This document shows, one piece after another, positions 39,101-51,100 of a DNA stretch of 64,000 nucleotides. The DNA is from Euptelea pleiosperma (lineage: Eukaryota > Streptophyta > Magnoliopsida > Ranunculales > Eupteleaceae). Positions within the stretch are counted from its first letter, which is position 1. Every line of letters starts with the position of its first letter. Under the pieces are notes generated by a model. The model saw only the letters and a list, made by a program, of their open reading frames with translations. It was not told where the DNA came from and did no database searches. Position numbers and translations under genes: made by a program. Location of the stretch: NCBI GenBank assembly GCA_035048495.1, contig CM068553.1:4023259-4087258 (forward strand). The letters run 5' to 3'.

Positions 39101-39868
39101 AGAAGGAAAATTTGGATTTTGCAAAATGAATAGCATCTCCAACATTTTTGAGTAACGAATTCTATTGTTCTTAATGATGCTTTATGTTAGTATTTTAGAT
39201 GGACAATGATTGTATATGAGCACAATACCAGGACAGGTGGGTCCTGATATTGTACATACAGTCTGGAATTTCTCATTTCCCAGATTTTTGTTGGTGTGTA
39301 AATTGGGACCGAACCTTTGGCCTCATGGTTGCATTGCACATATGTCAATCAATTGAGCTATGGGCTCGAGTCCTATAGGAAAAGTGCCAAACCAAAGAGG
39401 CACTTGACGAGGATCAGTATCTATATACAATTTGTAAATATATTCGAATTAGAAGTGTTTCTTCTAAGCTTGCAATAAAGTCTACAGGTGATCAATGTTT
39501 TGCTGGTGGACTTCTTGGGCCTGATGGAGCAAACACATATTTGGGGAAATGGTGCAAGCGGACTCAGACCAAGTCCTCAGTTGGGGATTTGATTGCTGTT
39601 GGAGCTGATGGAAGGGGTGGTAGGATTAAAGTTTTGAGATCTCAAAACCAGTCGGTGGGTCTTTTTAATTTTTTATTCGTCAGCATTTTTCAATTCTGAA
39701 TTGTTATATTTTTAATCAACAAAAGTGTTTGGTTGTGATTTCTTGCAGGATGGTAAGGGGAGTTCATTGACGCCAAAGAGGTGCAAGTATGGAGCCAAAC
39801 AAAGTGGTCCGCAGTCTCAAGGGTGCTTGCAAATAGAACACTTCTTTGGGAAGGCAGATCGATCGTAA
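33198..39868 (+). CDS. TRAIP: TRAIP-like RING-type E3 ubiquitin ligase
   Basis: Nine coding exons: 33198-33316, 33394-33673, 33764-33865, 33957-34039, 34146-34262, 38152-38254, 38345-39059, 39488-39654 and 39749-39868 (TAA). They give 601 residues with the frame open across all GT-AG junctions. The RING finger is at residues 12-59: C12, C15, C32, H34, H37, C40, C56, C59 (CSIC, CGHVFHELC, CPVC). A long coiled coil follows (about 90-290), with many E/K/L heptads such as REVKKLEGKLSG and LKKLERAEEKIKKLK. Next is a poorly conserved S/N-rich linker. The C-terminal region has LGKWCKRTQ and ends CLQIEHFFGKADRS. In animals TRAIP ubiquitinates the replicative helicase at converging forks and crosslinks. 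The plant protein presumably acts in replication-coupled repair. The tail resembles a PCNA-binding PIP box without the usual first Q. Intron 5 (3.9 kb) holds a copia relic. Confidence 0.88.
33327..33362 (+). repeat. CT/CGCT microsatellite in intron 1 of the TRAIP-like gene
   Basis: A (CT)n run (33327-33347) followed by CGCT repeats starts 10 nt after the exon 1 donor. The intron is only 77 nt long. Confidence 0.9.
35380..35690 (-). repeat. Possible LINE 3' end in TRAIP-like intron 5
   Basis: A T tract then GATAAGTATGTTTCATTAAA and GGGGACGAAACCCAAAGG resembles the reverse complement of plant LINE 3' ends, much like the start of the LINE at 57098. The minus strand downstream has only short frames. 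The low coding content makes this a tentative call. Confidence 0.4.
36070..36840 (+). mobile_element. Copia gag-protease relic in TRAIP-like intron 5
   Basis: Plus-strand frames show CYCCGICHFVRDCRVK, a gag zinc knuckle lacking one residue. After a stop, RIVDFGCSTTHMTDDEKKF corresponds to the protease region in which DSG is expected (here DFG), then KTEVCGSTSQKR. The frame is interrupted at 36458 and elsewhere. No LTRs were recognised around it, so it is an old fragment transcribed within the host intron. Confidence 0.75.
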
Positions 39869-40722
39869 GGATGTGCACTGGATGTAGCTTAGACCCTCAA
39901 CAGTATCTATATTATTGTTGTTTCTATAGGGAAGAAGGGCAAATTTATTTGCTACCCTTCTGGACATATAAACATGAAAAAGAAATAGAAGAGAAAAAAG
40001 AAACTTTTTTTTGTTATCTGTTCGGCCGACCAAAGTGAATGTGATTCACACTGAAGAGAATTTTGTGCAAGGTTGTGTTGGTGGTCATTAACCGGAAAAC
40101 CTATAGGTTGAAGAAAGTGGATTGCAAGATAGAGTTCAGTGGTGATGGTTTAAGCAGTCTCGGTATAGAGATATTTACCCACTCCCAAGTTCCAACAAAC
40201 AATTTTCAATAGGAAAGTATGTTGTAAGGAATCCAAACACTAGAATCCATTTTCCTTTAACCCAAGGGCCCGGGCAGAGATGGCGAGAAAGCAGTTCTGA
40301 GTTAGACTCTTCCTTGGGCCACCCCCTGGGGATGTACCCCGGTTTTACCTGGCGTGTGTGGAAGTGGTACACCCGTGCCCCGGGGGGCTAGTTGGGTGCT
40401 CTAAGAGGCCCGGATACTGTCGGTTTCAAAAAAAACCAAAGGATCCCTTTTCCTACGACAAAGTATTTTCTTTGAGAAAATGTTATATGGACTCAAGATC
40501 TAAACACACTATTTTCCATGCGTTAAGTGTTCTTAGCAAAGGCAAGGAAACCGTTTTTTCTTCAGCTACACACTAGAATTCTTCACTGCAGTGCAGGACT
40601 TTCTTGTCTTTTTTATTGTACTTTCCCCCAAAAATGGCAAACGAAACGAGTTCATATTTGCTCACTAGTGCGAGTGACCCATATTGGTCACTAGACGCCC
40701 TCTGCTTGATGAGATAAATTTT

Positions 40723-40880
40723 GAAGCGGCGGAAATTAAGAAGCGGCGATCATGCGCCCAATCATATTGCACCAGGTACAACTTAATGTAGGGGCAATGA
40801 TGTTGCGCCAGGTTAACCCTGGTGTACCTGGTGCAATATGATTGGGCGCATGATGGCCGCTTCTAAATTTCGGCCGCTAC
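40723..40880. mobile_element. 158-bp foldback element with long terminal inverted repeats
   Basis: The left arm runs GAAGCGGCGGAAATTAAGAA through CATGCGCCCAATCATATTGC and ACCAGGTA. The right arm is its reverse complement with few mismatches (CCTGGTGCAATATGATTGGG, GGCCGCTTCTAAATTTCGG). Each arm is about 57 nt. The centre contains a second palindrome (CCAGGTTAACCCTGG). This is a MITE-like stem with no coding capacity. Confidence 0.85.
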
Positions 40881-40964
40881 AAAAAATTCTCTAACTTGAT
40901 AAGAATCCCTGACACAATACTTGTCAAGTGGAGAGGCCCGTCACTAGCGCTAGTGACCAAAAGT

Positions 40965-41310
40965 GGAGTAAAACTCTGATGACAGCGTGCAATATGAGCC
41001 ATGTGGCACACACTTAGAGGACTCTGACTGTATGGATGTTTGACCAATCCCTAGATGGACCTACAAAACAAAAATCAGCCTGATAAGTGATTTTTAGGCG
41101 TTGGATTGGAGTTATTTTAATGGGTTGATTTTAACCGTGGGAATTTGTGAATTATTGACCATTATTTGAGGTACAAAGATCCAAAGGTTTGCAATCACGA
41201 TTTTGATTTGTAGGTCCACCTAAGGATTGGCCAAACATCCATACGGTCAGAGTCCTCTAAAAGTGTGCCACGTGGCTCATATTGCGCATTGTCATCAAAG
41301 TTTTACTCAA
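40965..41310. mobile_element. MITE upstream of SPO11-1, GAGCCACGTGGCACACTC family
   Basis: The left end contains GAGTAAAACTCTGATGACAG and GTGCAATATGAGCCATGTGG. The right end is the complement (CCACGTGGCTCATATTGCGC, ATTGTCATCAAAGTTTTACT). CCGTATGGATG-type words and a central TTTTAATGGGTTGATTTTAA complete the family structure. It is the best-preserved copy in the window and ends about 200 bp before the SPO11-1 ATG. Confidence 0.85.
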
Positions 41311-41508
41311 AAGTGGACTCTCCATTTGGCCAATGCCTTAGCTGCCACGTGTGAAGGCAGCCCCGGACTGAGAAGAGCTCTGGAATGTAGCTCCAGAAAA
41401 TCCATCCCCTTCGTAAAAAAAGAAAAAGATTTGAAACTTTTTTCACGGTCTCACCCTCCCGCGCGCGTGTATATCTCTTCTACGTCTTCTCTGCTTCTTG
41501 GTTAAACA

Positions 41509-44484
41509 ATGGTGGATCTCTTCAAATCCTCCTTGTTCTACTCAGATCAGCACCTCTGCTACGCTGAAATCCTTCCACCTTCAGAGGTTCTCTCTCTCTC
41601 TCTCTCTCTACGCTGAAATCCTTCCACCTCTGAACGAATTTGATTCAGGTTCGAGCAAGAATTGAAGTAGCAGTCCTCAATTTCCTCAAGATCTTGAATT
41701 CTCCGACTCCAGCCATCACCGATCTCCCTCTGGTAGAAACATTTTCGTCTCTAATTTATATTCTCAATTCCACTCCTTCGCATTTGAGATCGATCCCCTC
41801 ATGATTCCACTGCGATGTAAAACTTGTAACTAATTCTTTAATTTCAAGATCTCTTCATTTTTAATGGAACTGGATTGTTCGATGAAGTCAATTTTTCGTG
41901 AAAGCGAGTCGTTCAAGTATTTGAATTGGTTTTACAAACAGATCAATAGGAAATCGAACAATAGCCGAGTGAGTCGTGGATTGCTGGCTGATGTTTCGTC
42001 ACTCTTCCTCTCTCATTCTTTCTGCACGAGGTCTCTGATGAGATCCACCGCCACCAAGGCCTTCATTAGAGGTAATAAAACCAATCTTCTCCTTCTTCAG
42101 AATTTTTTTTACATAAATTGTTGATCTCAATTGTTTTTATCTTCTACAGTGTGGAAAGTCATGGAGATCTGCTATCAGATTCTGGTTCGTGAGAAGAGGG
42201 TTACACAGAGGGAGCTCTTCTATAAGTTACTTTGCGCTTCGCCGGATTACTTCACTTCTCAATTACAGGTCAACAAAACCATCCAAGGTCACTGTCTCAT
42301 TTCTCAACAGATTAATTTATTTTTTGTAATTTTGGCCCTGCCTGGTATCCTGTCTGTAGTTTACAGGAAAATGTTTGTAGGCAAATATTTGATAATTAAA
42401 TGTTTGCAATTATAAACATTTAGTTGGGAAAATAATCGGGTCTAATGCAAATATTTGTTGGATATTACATTACCAAGCACCCACAAATGTCGCACACGTT
42501 TGCGCCCAAACATTTGTAGTGCTACCAAGCAAGGACTAAATCTGGGGGATTGGGCAATTTATGATGCAGATGTGGTTGCTTTGCTCCGCTGTAGTCGTCA
42601 CAGTCTTGGAATTATGGCATCAAGCAGAGGGGCTGTTGTTGGACGCTTGGTGTTGCAGGTATATATTTCTTTCTTTCCTATTGTTTTAATGCGTTGTTTA
42701 TCATGCTTTTGCTGTTTCACAACTAACACCGCAATCGGCAACTTGGAATTATCTAGCACAATCATTTATAGATCTTGATACAAGTAAGTCGATTTGGGTG
42801 AATTGTGATATTTAAAAAATCTAATAAATTTAGAACACTACTGTTTCTCATAAAAAACATGATGGGTAATGCATCGCCTTTACAATTATGCCATGACTGG
42901 AGCAAGTAACTGTTATCTCAAGCAACTGACTGAGTCATGCTGGAATTCTGGAAAATTCGACCACGTCGGGATATTTTAAACCTAGCTGCTTCACCATATC
43001 ATATGTTGAGTCGCTGAGTTTTGCAGCTGTGCTCAGTGATGTGAGTGGTAATGCTCCTCAATTCACGACAATTCACGGGCAAGTTTTCTGAATCTGGTGA
43101 ATGTTTTATATCTGGTCTGCAATTAAGGCGTAATAGAATGAAATGTTTCTAGCTGGGCTCAAGCCTCAAAACCAATATGGCAGTGTTACTTCGTTGATAT
43201 TTCAAAAATTTATGCATATGGTTGGCTTACTTGCTGCTACATTCAAACTGGAACATGAACGAAGGAGCCAAACCAAGAGATTGTGGACTGTTCCATGTGT
43301 GGGTCTTCTGGGCATGCTATTACTGGCGACTTGAATTTGCTAGAGAAGTTGGTTATCCGGTCAGATGCCCGGTATATTATCGTAGTCGAAAAGGTATTTG
43401 GCTTGTTTAATTCTCTATGAACAACAACAGAGTATGGCTTTGTCTGCTATTGATGTAAGATTTTTGTTTCTTATTTCCGGACTTCTGGATTTGTTTAGCA
43501 TGCCATATACCATAGGCTTGCTGAGGATCGCATATTCAATCAGATTCCAAGCATACTGATCACAGCCAAAGGATACCCAGACATCGCTACAAGGTAATTT
43601 GAATAAGGATTGCACTGAACCCAAGCTCATTTGGGTTGCATCCTTTTGGGCTTTATAATATAACACTTAAAGAATTAGCATTAAGTTTTATGTTGAAATT
43701 TGCAACATACTGGTTCTTTGGTTGTTTGATAGCTGATCTGGTTAGTGTTTGATGCTGAAAACAGATTTCTTCTACATCGAATAAGCCGAGCTTTTCCAGA
43801 TCTGCCAATTTTGGCACTGGTGGACTGGTAGACTACAGAAGACCCCTGATCATGTCCTTGAATTTGATACTTTGTTAGCTTCTAACTTTAATATTTAATT
43901 TTTTTTAAGGAATCCAGCAGGACTAGCCATACTATGCACCTTTAAGTTTGGAAGCATAGGGATGGGTTTGGAGGCATACCGATATGGTACTTTCTTCCAA
44001 TGTCATGGTTACATGTGTCCATTTTAGCATAGAAACAAGATTACAGATATTCGTTCAATCCTTCAGCTTGCAATGTTAAGTGGCTGGGGATAAGAGGGAA
44101 TGATCTACAACATATACCAGAACAATCGCTAATTCCATTGAAACTGCGCGACCTGCAAATAGCTAAAAGCTTGATGTCTTCTGAGATGTTGCAGGTAAAT
44201 AAGTACCCACCTAATCTATCTTCGTTATTCCTTTATTATTTTACTGAAACTGCGGAGTCCCAAGTAAGGTGAGTGAAGCCAATTTTTCATTTTCGGTTTG
44301 AATTCAAGCTCTGAAACTATTTTCAGCGAATATCGTGTTTTCTCTGTAGGAAGCTTACAGAGACGAGTTGGCACTAATGGTTCAGCGCTCTCGAAGGGCG
44401 GAAATTGAGGCTCTCTACTTTCATGGATATGATTTCTTGGGGAAGTACATTGCGAGAAAAATTGTTCAAGCTGACTATATCTAA
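41509..44484 (+). CDS. SPO11-1: Meiotic recombination protein SPO11-1
   Basis: Eleven coding exons: 41509-41586, 41649-41732, 41942-42071, 42150-42287, 42570-42658, 43265-43393, 43499-43593, 43765-43827, 43910-43986, 44067-44194 and 44350-44484 (TAA). They give 381 residues with all frames consistent. The winged-helix (5Y-CAP) domain has the catalytic tyrosine in [10 protein letters not shown] (about Y122). The Toprim domain shows YIIVVEKHAIYHRL with its glutamate and [19 protein letters not shown] with its aspartate. The C-terminus ends [13 protein letters not shown], as in plant SPO11-1. The protein is the topoisomerase-VI-A-like subunit that, with SPO11-2 and MTOPVIB, makes the DNA double-strand breaks that start meiotic recombination. 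Exon-intron layout and length are typical, and I see no defect. It lies tail-to-tail with the PINX1-like gene, 640 bp apart. SPO11-2 and SPO11-3 are less likely from the sequence. Confidence 0.94.
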
Positions 44485-45124
44485 CTTGTTTTCGTCCATA
44501 TTTTTTAAGGCAACTCTTCGTTTTGTACTTGTTTTTGTTTTAAGCTCTTTTGGAAAAGACTTATCGCAACCCATTTGCTCGCGACTCGTGTTCATCCTAG
44601 TTATGCAACTAGAGAAAGATGCATATCCAATGGTTTGGTAATTCTAGAAACAATATCAATAATATTCACATTATTTAATTAATATCAGCATTTAATTCAA
44701 GCAAGGAAGGAATTTTATCAAATTCTCTTATAGGGGATCTTTCTGAGTTCTGTTCCTTGAGAATGATGGGCTCCGTCCAGTTACCCTCTTCTAAATCAAA
44801 ACTGGGGTTCTAGTTGCCCAGATAGAATTTGTGAAAATTTTTGGACAGACCTGGTCAGTACACCTGGTCCATCTTCGTTTTAGAACGTTGCTGATGTCAT
44901 GGTTTCACTGGAACAAACCAAGATGATCCTCACCCAAATGAGGGTTTGGTCATACCACATATAATAATACAATAACCCTTACATTTCCAATCCTTAATCT
45001 GATTCACCAACTTCAAATAAATGAGGAATAACTAATAAATGGGTTTTTCTAATCAAACTCGGCAGAGATGTACAGATCGTTACAAGCTTCTTAAAGGCTT
45101 CTCTAAGTCACTTAACAAAAAATT
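44485..45124. other. Short spacer between convergent SPO11-1 and PINX1-like genes
   Basis: 640 bp shared by the two 3' ends. It should contain both 3' UTRs and poly(A) sites, possibly overlapping. AT-rich, with no other feature seen. Confidence 0.6.
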
Positions 45125-48100
45125 TCAGTCTCTCTTCAATGAGAGACTCACTCTTTTACCCTCCACAAAAAAATTCCCGCTGCCTTCTAGCTGCACCAAA
45201 AAAAAAAAATTTGTCATGATGACAGTAATGAAAACTCCCGTCCACTATTTACAGAGTTCTGCACGCCCATACATGAGAAAAACATTCTAAAGTACTGTAC
45301 ATGTGGTGAATATGGTTATGAATCCTAAGCATCCTTTCAATGAATATCATTTAGCAGATCTCCTAGATCAAAAATCATCCAAATTGGATGACCCATCAAC
45401 TCAGTTGTATTCTTTCGGCAATAACAAAGTCAACATTCTATAAAAGAATCAACTTAACAGATGATTTAGACAATTGATAAGCATGTGCACTACCTATGCA
45501 TTGACAACTAGAATGAGGACTGCCATCTTAAAAAAGAAGCAACACTAGAGTCTAGACAGATGACCAGAAGCAAAATCTACTAAGCTCAAACAATTGAAGA
45601 GAAGACAGTTCTCAAAATCACTTGCTATAAACCAAAACAATTGTTTCATAGTATTCAGAGAATCATACCTTTTGCTTCAAGTATGAGAGAGCATCCCGCT
45701 TTGAGGAGAAATTGGAGAAGATGGAAGCAGAATGTGCATCAATAATAACTTTAAGTTGTTTCAGCTTCAGTGACTCGCCGGGAACCTGCAATTAGCAGTC
45801 AGTCAGTGGTGATAAGCAACCTTCAATTTTAAAAGAGCTTGCAATTTTTTGCAGAAGCACCTGACGAAGAAGCTGTTTACATAGCTTTTTCAACTTTACT
45901 TTTGGTTCATCATTCCCTTCCCTTTCTAGCACCTCACTGCGTTTTCGTTTTACTGAAGAACTAAGATCAGAAGAATTATCGCCTTCACTGTCACTAAAAG
46001 AGGTCTTCGTCCCCTTCCAATGGCAGCCAGCTATTTTCTTGGGCCTATCCTTGATGCCTAGTCCTTGCTTCCCAGTAGTGGATTTATCCTGCAGAGTTAA
46101 TATGATTAACATCAAAGGAGATCCTTAACCAATGTATATGTACTGGTAGCCAAGTACATGTGATTTGACATTTCCATCAACTCTGACAAGATGCTGCTTT
46201 TGTCTATAAATCCTTCATTCACTTTATTTGCAGCAAAGTTTCACTTCACCGTATTCTATAAGTAGGATTCTCAAGTTAAAAATATTTCGAAGTAGGCATA
46301 GAACAAGTCTCTTCTCCGTTGTGATCTTTTTATACACTGGAGATCTTTCCATACAATCTTAAATTCATCTTTACTTATAAAAAAAAAAAGTAATATAATT
46401 ACTATCATTGAAAATTCATTCAACCCCAAATAACTCACCATATACAATCCAGTCCATTAAAAAGGTGACTAATGTACCATAATAACTGCATGACAAACTC
46501 AAGCTATAATGAACCAGCCAAAGAGAGATATGCCGGAAGTAATTCAATGCATCTGTTTGTGGCTAAGGAGCTAACTATGCTTTACACTCATTTGGAAAAT
46601 GCCTCTTAAAAGTAATCTTGTATGCCTAAATGGTGATTAAGCTTATCGAAATCTGAGTAAACGTCAGCTGAGACCAATAAGTGATTCTAGTCAAGATAAT
46701 AGCAGAAAAGTCATGCATGAATGTTGAACATGCCCACATCTGTGCTGCTAGTACCTTGTGCATGTCTGCCATATCATTTGTGACTTTATTAAGCTCACTT
46801 CAAAAATAGATCAATCAGTGTATATCTAGGTTCCATACTTTTAACTATCCTCCATAGAGAATATGACATTGGTCCCAGCAGACTCTGGCCTCTAAATAGG
46901 AGAGTACCGTCAAAACTAGAAGCCCTCGATATCGTCATATGGTAATACCAATAGGTTTAATATTTTTCAAGACAAAAAAATAGGCTAGGTGAAATTTTAA
47001 TGGGAAATTAGGTTTGTATCTTTTCTATAATTTTTTTGGTATTAAATGAAATAATTTCTAATGCTTCTCTAATTTTTATTCGAATGGCTATTTCCTTGGC
47101 AACAGTACTTTTAAGAGCTCTACTTCTACATTGGCTCCTACTCTTCCGTCTCTTTTGACCTTGTATGCATTGTAATCCATGCATATTTTGGGCTTGAGCC
47201 TGCTGCTCAAATGATTGACATTCTATAGTATACTGCAAACATGAGGTCACGGGTTTGATCCCACCTTACCAACCAAAAAGAATTATTTAATGCCTTGTCA
47301 AATTAAATTAAGCCCTCTTACTTTTCTCATTTCAACGATTTGTTAACTACCTTGAATGTCATTCTTAAGTAGTAGTATCAGAAATGGACACATACAATTA
47401 CTGAAAACAATCTAAATTACAATTTGTCCTAACATTCATGTTGGCCTGTGCCCCACACATCCGACAATGCAATACTTAAAAACAAAATGCTGCGGTTACA
47501 TTACTTTCAGTAAATTAAAGCAACATAAACAGAGTGCTAATTGTCTAAAAAAATTATTCCAGAAAATATGATACAACATAGTTTTCTCCAATAAAAGGAA
47601 TGGATACCTGGACAAGGTAATAAAGATTCTCTTGATCTTCTTCAGCAAATGCGGTCCTCTTATCTGATGCATGCGCTGATTCACAACGTTGCAGGGATTT
47701 CTCTGCTTCAGATTTTGCTCCAAGAAAACCTCCAGAGATGAAGCCAAATTTATTGCCCCACCACTGTACTGAAACATCTTTATCTGTTTTCCCTGTCATA
47801 ACATGCAAAAGTTTCGTTTCAGAAAACAACAATTTAGCAATGTACCTGTGGCAGAATGAAATGATGCCATCAAGAGAATTAAAGGGCTCCTCCAAATTGA
47901 ATGGTTACAGTGTACTAGAAGTAGAATGCATTATCACAAATATAATACATCTCAAAACGAAGAAAGTACGCAAAACAGTAAGATGCCCCAGACAACGTGG
48001 TTTCAAAGACCACATCAACATGTACTGAAGGCACAAATGAAAGCAAGGATTCCAAGCTCTACAAATACACAAGTGGAACAACGGAGAGAAAAAGATTCCA

Positions 48101-51100
48101 CTGTTAAAAGTTATGAAGATATCAACTGTACGTTCATTGCAAAGCATCACAAGAACACAATACAGTTTGTAGAGTTACAGTATACTGGTACTAGTTAGTA
48201 CACAAGCGGAGGCCCTGAAGCATTGAGCAATTGTAAAGAGCAGATGTACAAAAAGGATTACAGTGACTGAAAGATCTAAATTTAGAAGAAGAAGAAGGGA
48301 ATCACAGTGCCACTTGGCACCACTGAAGCCTCTTACATCTTCCTTGTGACATGTGACATACCCCTTTATAATAAACATCCTTCAATTTATTCCTTCTTTT
48401 TCTACTCCGATATCCCTATTCAGGAAGGATTCCTCCCCACAATATATAACAGTAAGTAGTATTAGATCATAAGATTGCAACTGAAATGAATGATCTAAAT
48501 GATAGAAAAGTTACCCTGGCGTTGCATCATGTTGAACACTTAGTTTCTGAATCAGAAGATTCTTGTGATCCATTGTCACTTTCTGGAAAGAGCATTTACC
48601 AAAAATGTCTGCAAGGTGATTATTTGTCAGCAGGTGCATTCCTTAGTCAAAATTAGGATCTGCGGGAATTTTTTTTTCTATTTTTAGGCGTTGAAGGCCA
48701 AAACTCATAGCACGTCAAGGTCTCCATAATGTTTTTGACAAAAAAATAATCTTTTTGCTTGAATGCCTAAACTCAAAGAGCTACACAAGTTTTCAGTGGT
48801 CAAACCACTAGTGAGACCAATAAGAGGGTCAATGTTTACTCCATTTTACGATCTGTCAATTCAAACTGTTTACTCCATTTTAGGCGTTGAAGGCCAAAAC
48901 TCATATCGCATCCAAGTCTCCATAATGTTTTTGACAAAAAAAATAATCTTTTTGGTTGAATGCCTAAACTCAAAGAGCTACACAAGTTTTCAGTGGTCAA
49001 ACCACCAGTGAGACCAATAAGAGGGTCAATGTTTACTCCATTTTACGATCTGTCAATTCAAACTGGATTCCATTAATATAATACAATTGCTCAACATAAA
49101 CATATAATTCCCTAATGGACTTTTAACTTTAATATAAAAGGAACATTTCATATACAGCATAAATATAATATGTATAATGAGTTTCAACAAAAAGGGCAGA
49201 ACTACTACTCTTTATGTATATGTATTTCAATTACCTTCAGCATGGCAAATATCAGATTCAAATGCCTTCGTTAACTCAAATTCGCCAGCTTGATCAAGAC
49301 CTGTCTGCACATCCTCCTTGACCTTTTTGACCTGAAAATATCATACCATTACAACGAGCAACTAAGTATTGACAGAATTTCATTCCACCGAATAACTTCA
49401 CAATTATCACTTGGGTCTAGATAGAACTATGATTTTTTGGGGCTCGTCAAAAAAAATAAGAAGCTCTGAAGCAGTTCCTTTATTATTAAACTACAAAGAA
49501 AACTGATAACATAAAGGCTCTGCTTGGTACGCGAAAATGAAAGCATTTAGTAAACGAATACAAATGCATTCATTTGTGGATCAGTCATTTATGGCTGCTT
49601 GGTAGCTCTGCATTGTAATTCAGGGGAGGGGCATGTGCTGCACAAGTCATGGAATTAGTTTAAATAAAGGAAAATTTGTTGAGTAATATACCTCATGATT
49701 AGTCATATAACCTTAAGTTTATAAGGGTATTATAGGTATTTTATATTTACGTAAATATCAATTATAGTTAATAAAAATTGTTAGTAAATGGATATCATTG
49801 GAAAGAACTCAGCGAGAGCCTTCTAACGGTATCACTTTAACTACAGAGTACAGAATAACTTATGGATTGAAAGTTGTTAACTTTTTAAAAATTTTGAAGG
49901 AAAAAAAATATCCTAAAAATAGGATAATTAGTTTTGTTAAAGAGAAATTTTAGGAAGCATCCATGTTTATCTCTCTTCCTAGTAGATTAACTTTAGACGC
50001 AAAAGACTTCTGTATTCTTTAGATAAGTTATATAATTAGTTGGCCATTAATGTCATTTTTCTAAAAAAAAGTTGAGGTTATAATCAGAAAACTTTTGGCT
50101 TCCAATAACCGTTGAGGAGAGAACTTATAGTGGAGATGCCTTTGCATTGTGATTCAGCGGGTTTTGTCCTGCATTATAATGCAGCAAATTTTAACTACGG
50201 AATGCAGAGGTGCGGCATTCGTTACATTCAAGATACTCCTGCACACACTACAACCATAAGGAGAACAAACTAAGCCACTCTCCCATCCCAAACTGCTACT
50301 CCCGTGCTTTGCCTCAACAACCTTCCTCCGTAGGTTAAGCTCTTCCACTTCATATCTACATAGCCATTTTCCTAACAAAGCTTCATTCATATGCTTAAAA
50401 TCTTTTACCCCTAACCTGCCATTTTGCTTAGGGGTGCATATCGTCCCCAACTAACCAGATGATATTTAGCTATGTCTACCTTATCATGCCAAAAAAACTC
50501 CCTAATGATCCAATCCAACCTCTTACCACACCATCTGAATAGTAAAGAGAGAAGTAGTAAATTGACAAACTAGATAAAGTACTTTTAATCAGGACAATCT
50601 TACCCCCTTTAGATAAATACTCCCGCCTTCCAAGACACAAACTTCCGCTTGAACCTCTCAATCACCGGGTCGCACAACGCTTTGGATCTGTAGCTAGCCC
50701 CTATAAGAAGACTCAAGTTTATAGATGGGAAATAATCCACACTACACCCCCAGAATACTTGCTAGGTCAGCAATATTCACCCCATCTCCTACCCCCAAAA
50801 CTTTACTTTTTGCTAAGTTGATGCGAAGACTCAACACCCCCTCAAAGCAACAAAGCACGCCCCTAAAGAATCTTAACTGATGACCAAAGCTCTCACAAAA
50901 AGAAGCATATAGTTAGCGGATTGAAGATAATAGATAGATAAGGCGCCTCCCCCTACACCAAAACCCTCCAATTCTCTTCTATCAACTGCCCTAGTAATCA
51001 TCCTCCCTAAGGCTTCTAGAATGATAATGAAATGAAATGAAATGGAGAGAGTAGGTTAGAACAACGTCTGAAATCTGCCTCTCCCAAATGGAGGCACCTT

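Larger units (their letters stand above)
39869..41508. other. Spacer between TRAIP-like and SPO11-1 genes with two inverted-repeat elements
   Basis: The part up to about 40660 probably includes the TRAIP-like 3' UTR and otherwise holds nothing I can name. Two foldbacks follow (40723-40880 and about 40965-41310), so most of the proximal SPO11-1 upstream region is transposon-derived. The last 200 bp before the ATG are G/C-rich with CT tracts. Confidence 0.6.

Noticed and set aside
39305..39375. GGGCTCGAGTCC near an ATTGAGCTATGGG-like segment, tRNA-like
   Set aside because: The A-box and B-box arrangement does not give a complete tRNA. Likely a retroposon fragment.
47200..47275. B-box-like GGGTTTGATCCC resembling a tRNA gene
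   Set aside because: No cloverleaf or A box can be folded around it. At most a tRNA-derived SINE relic.
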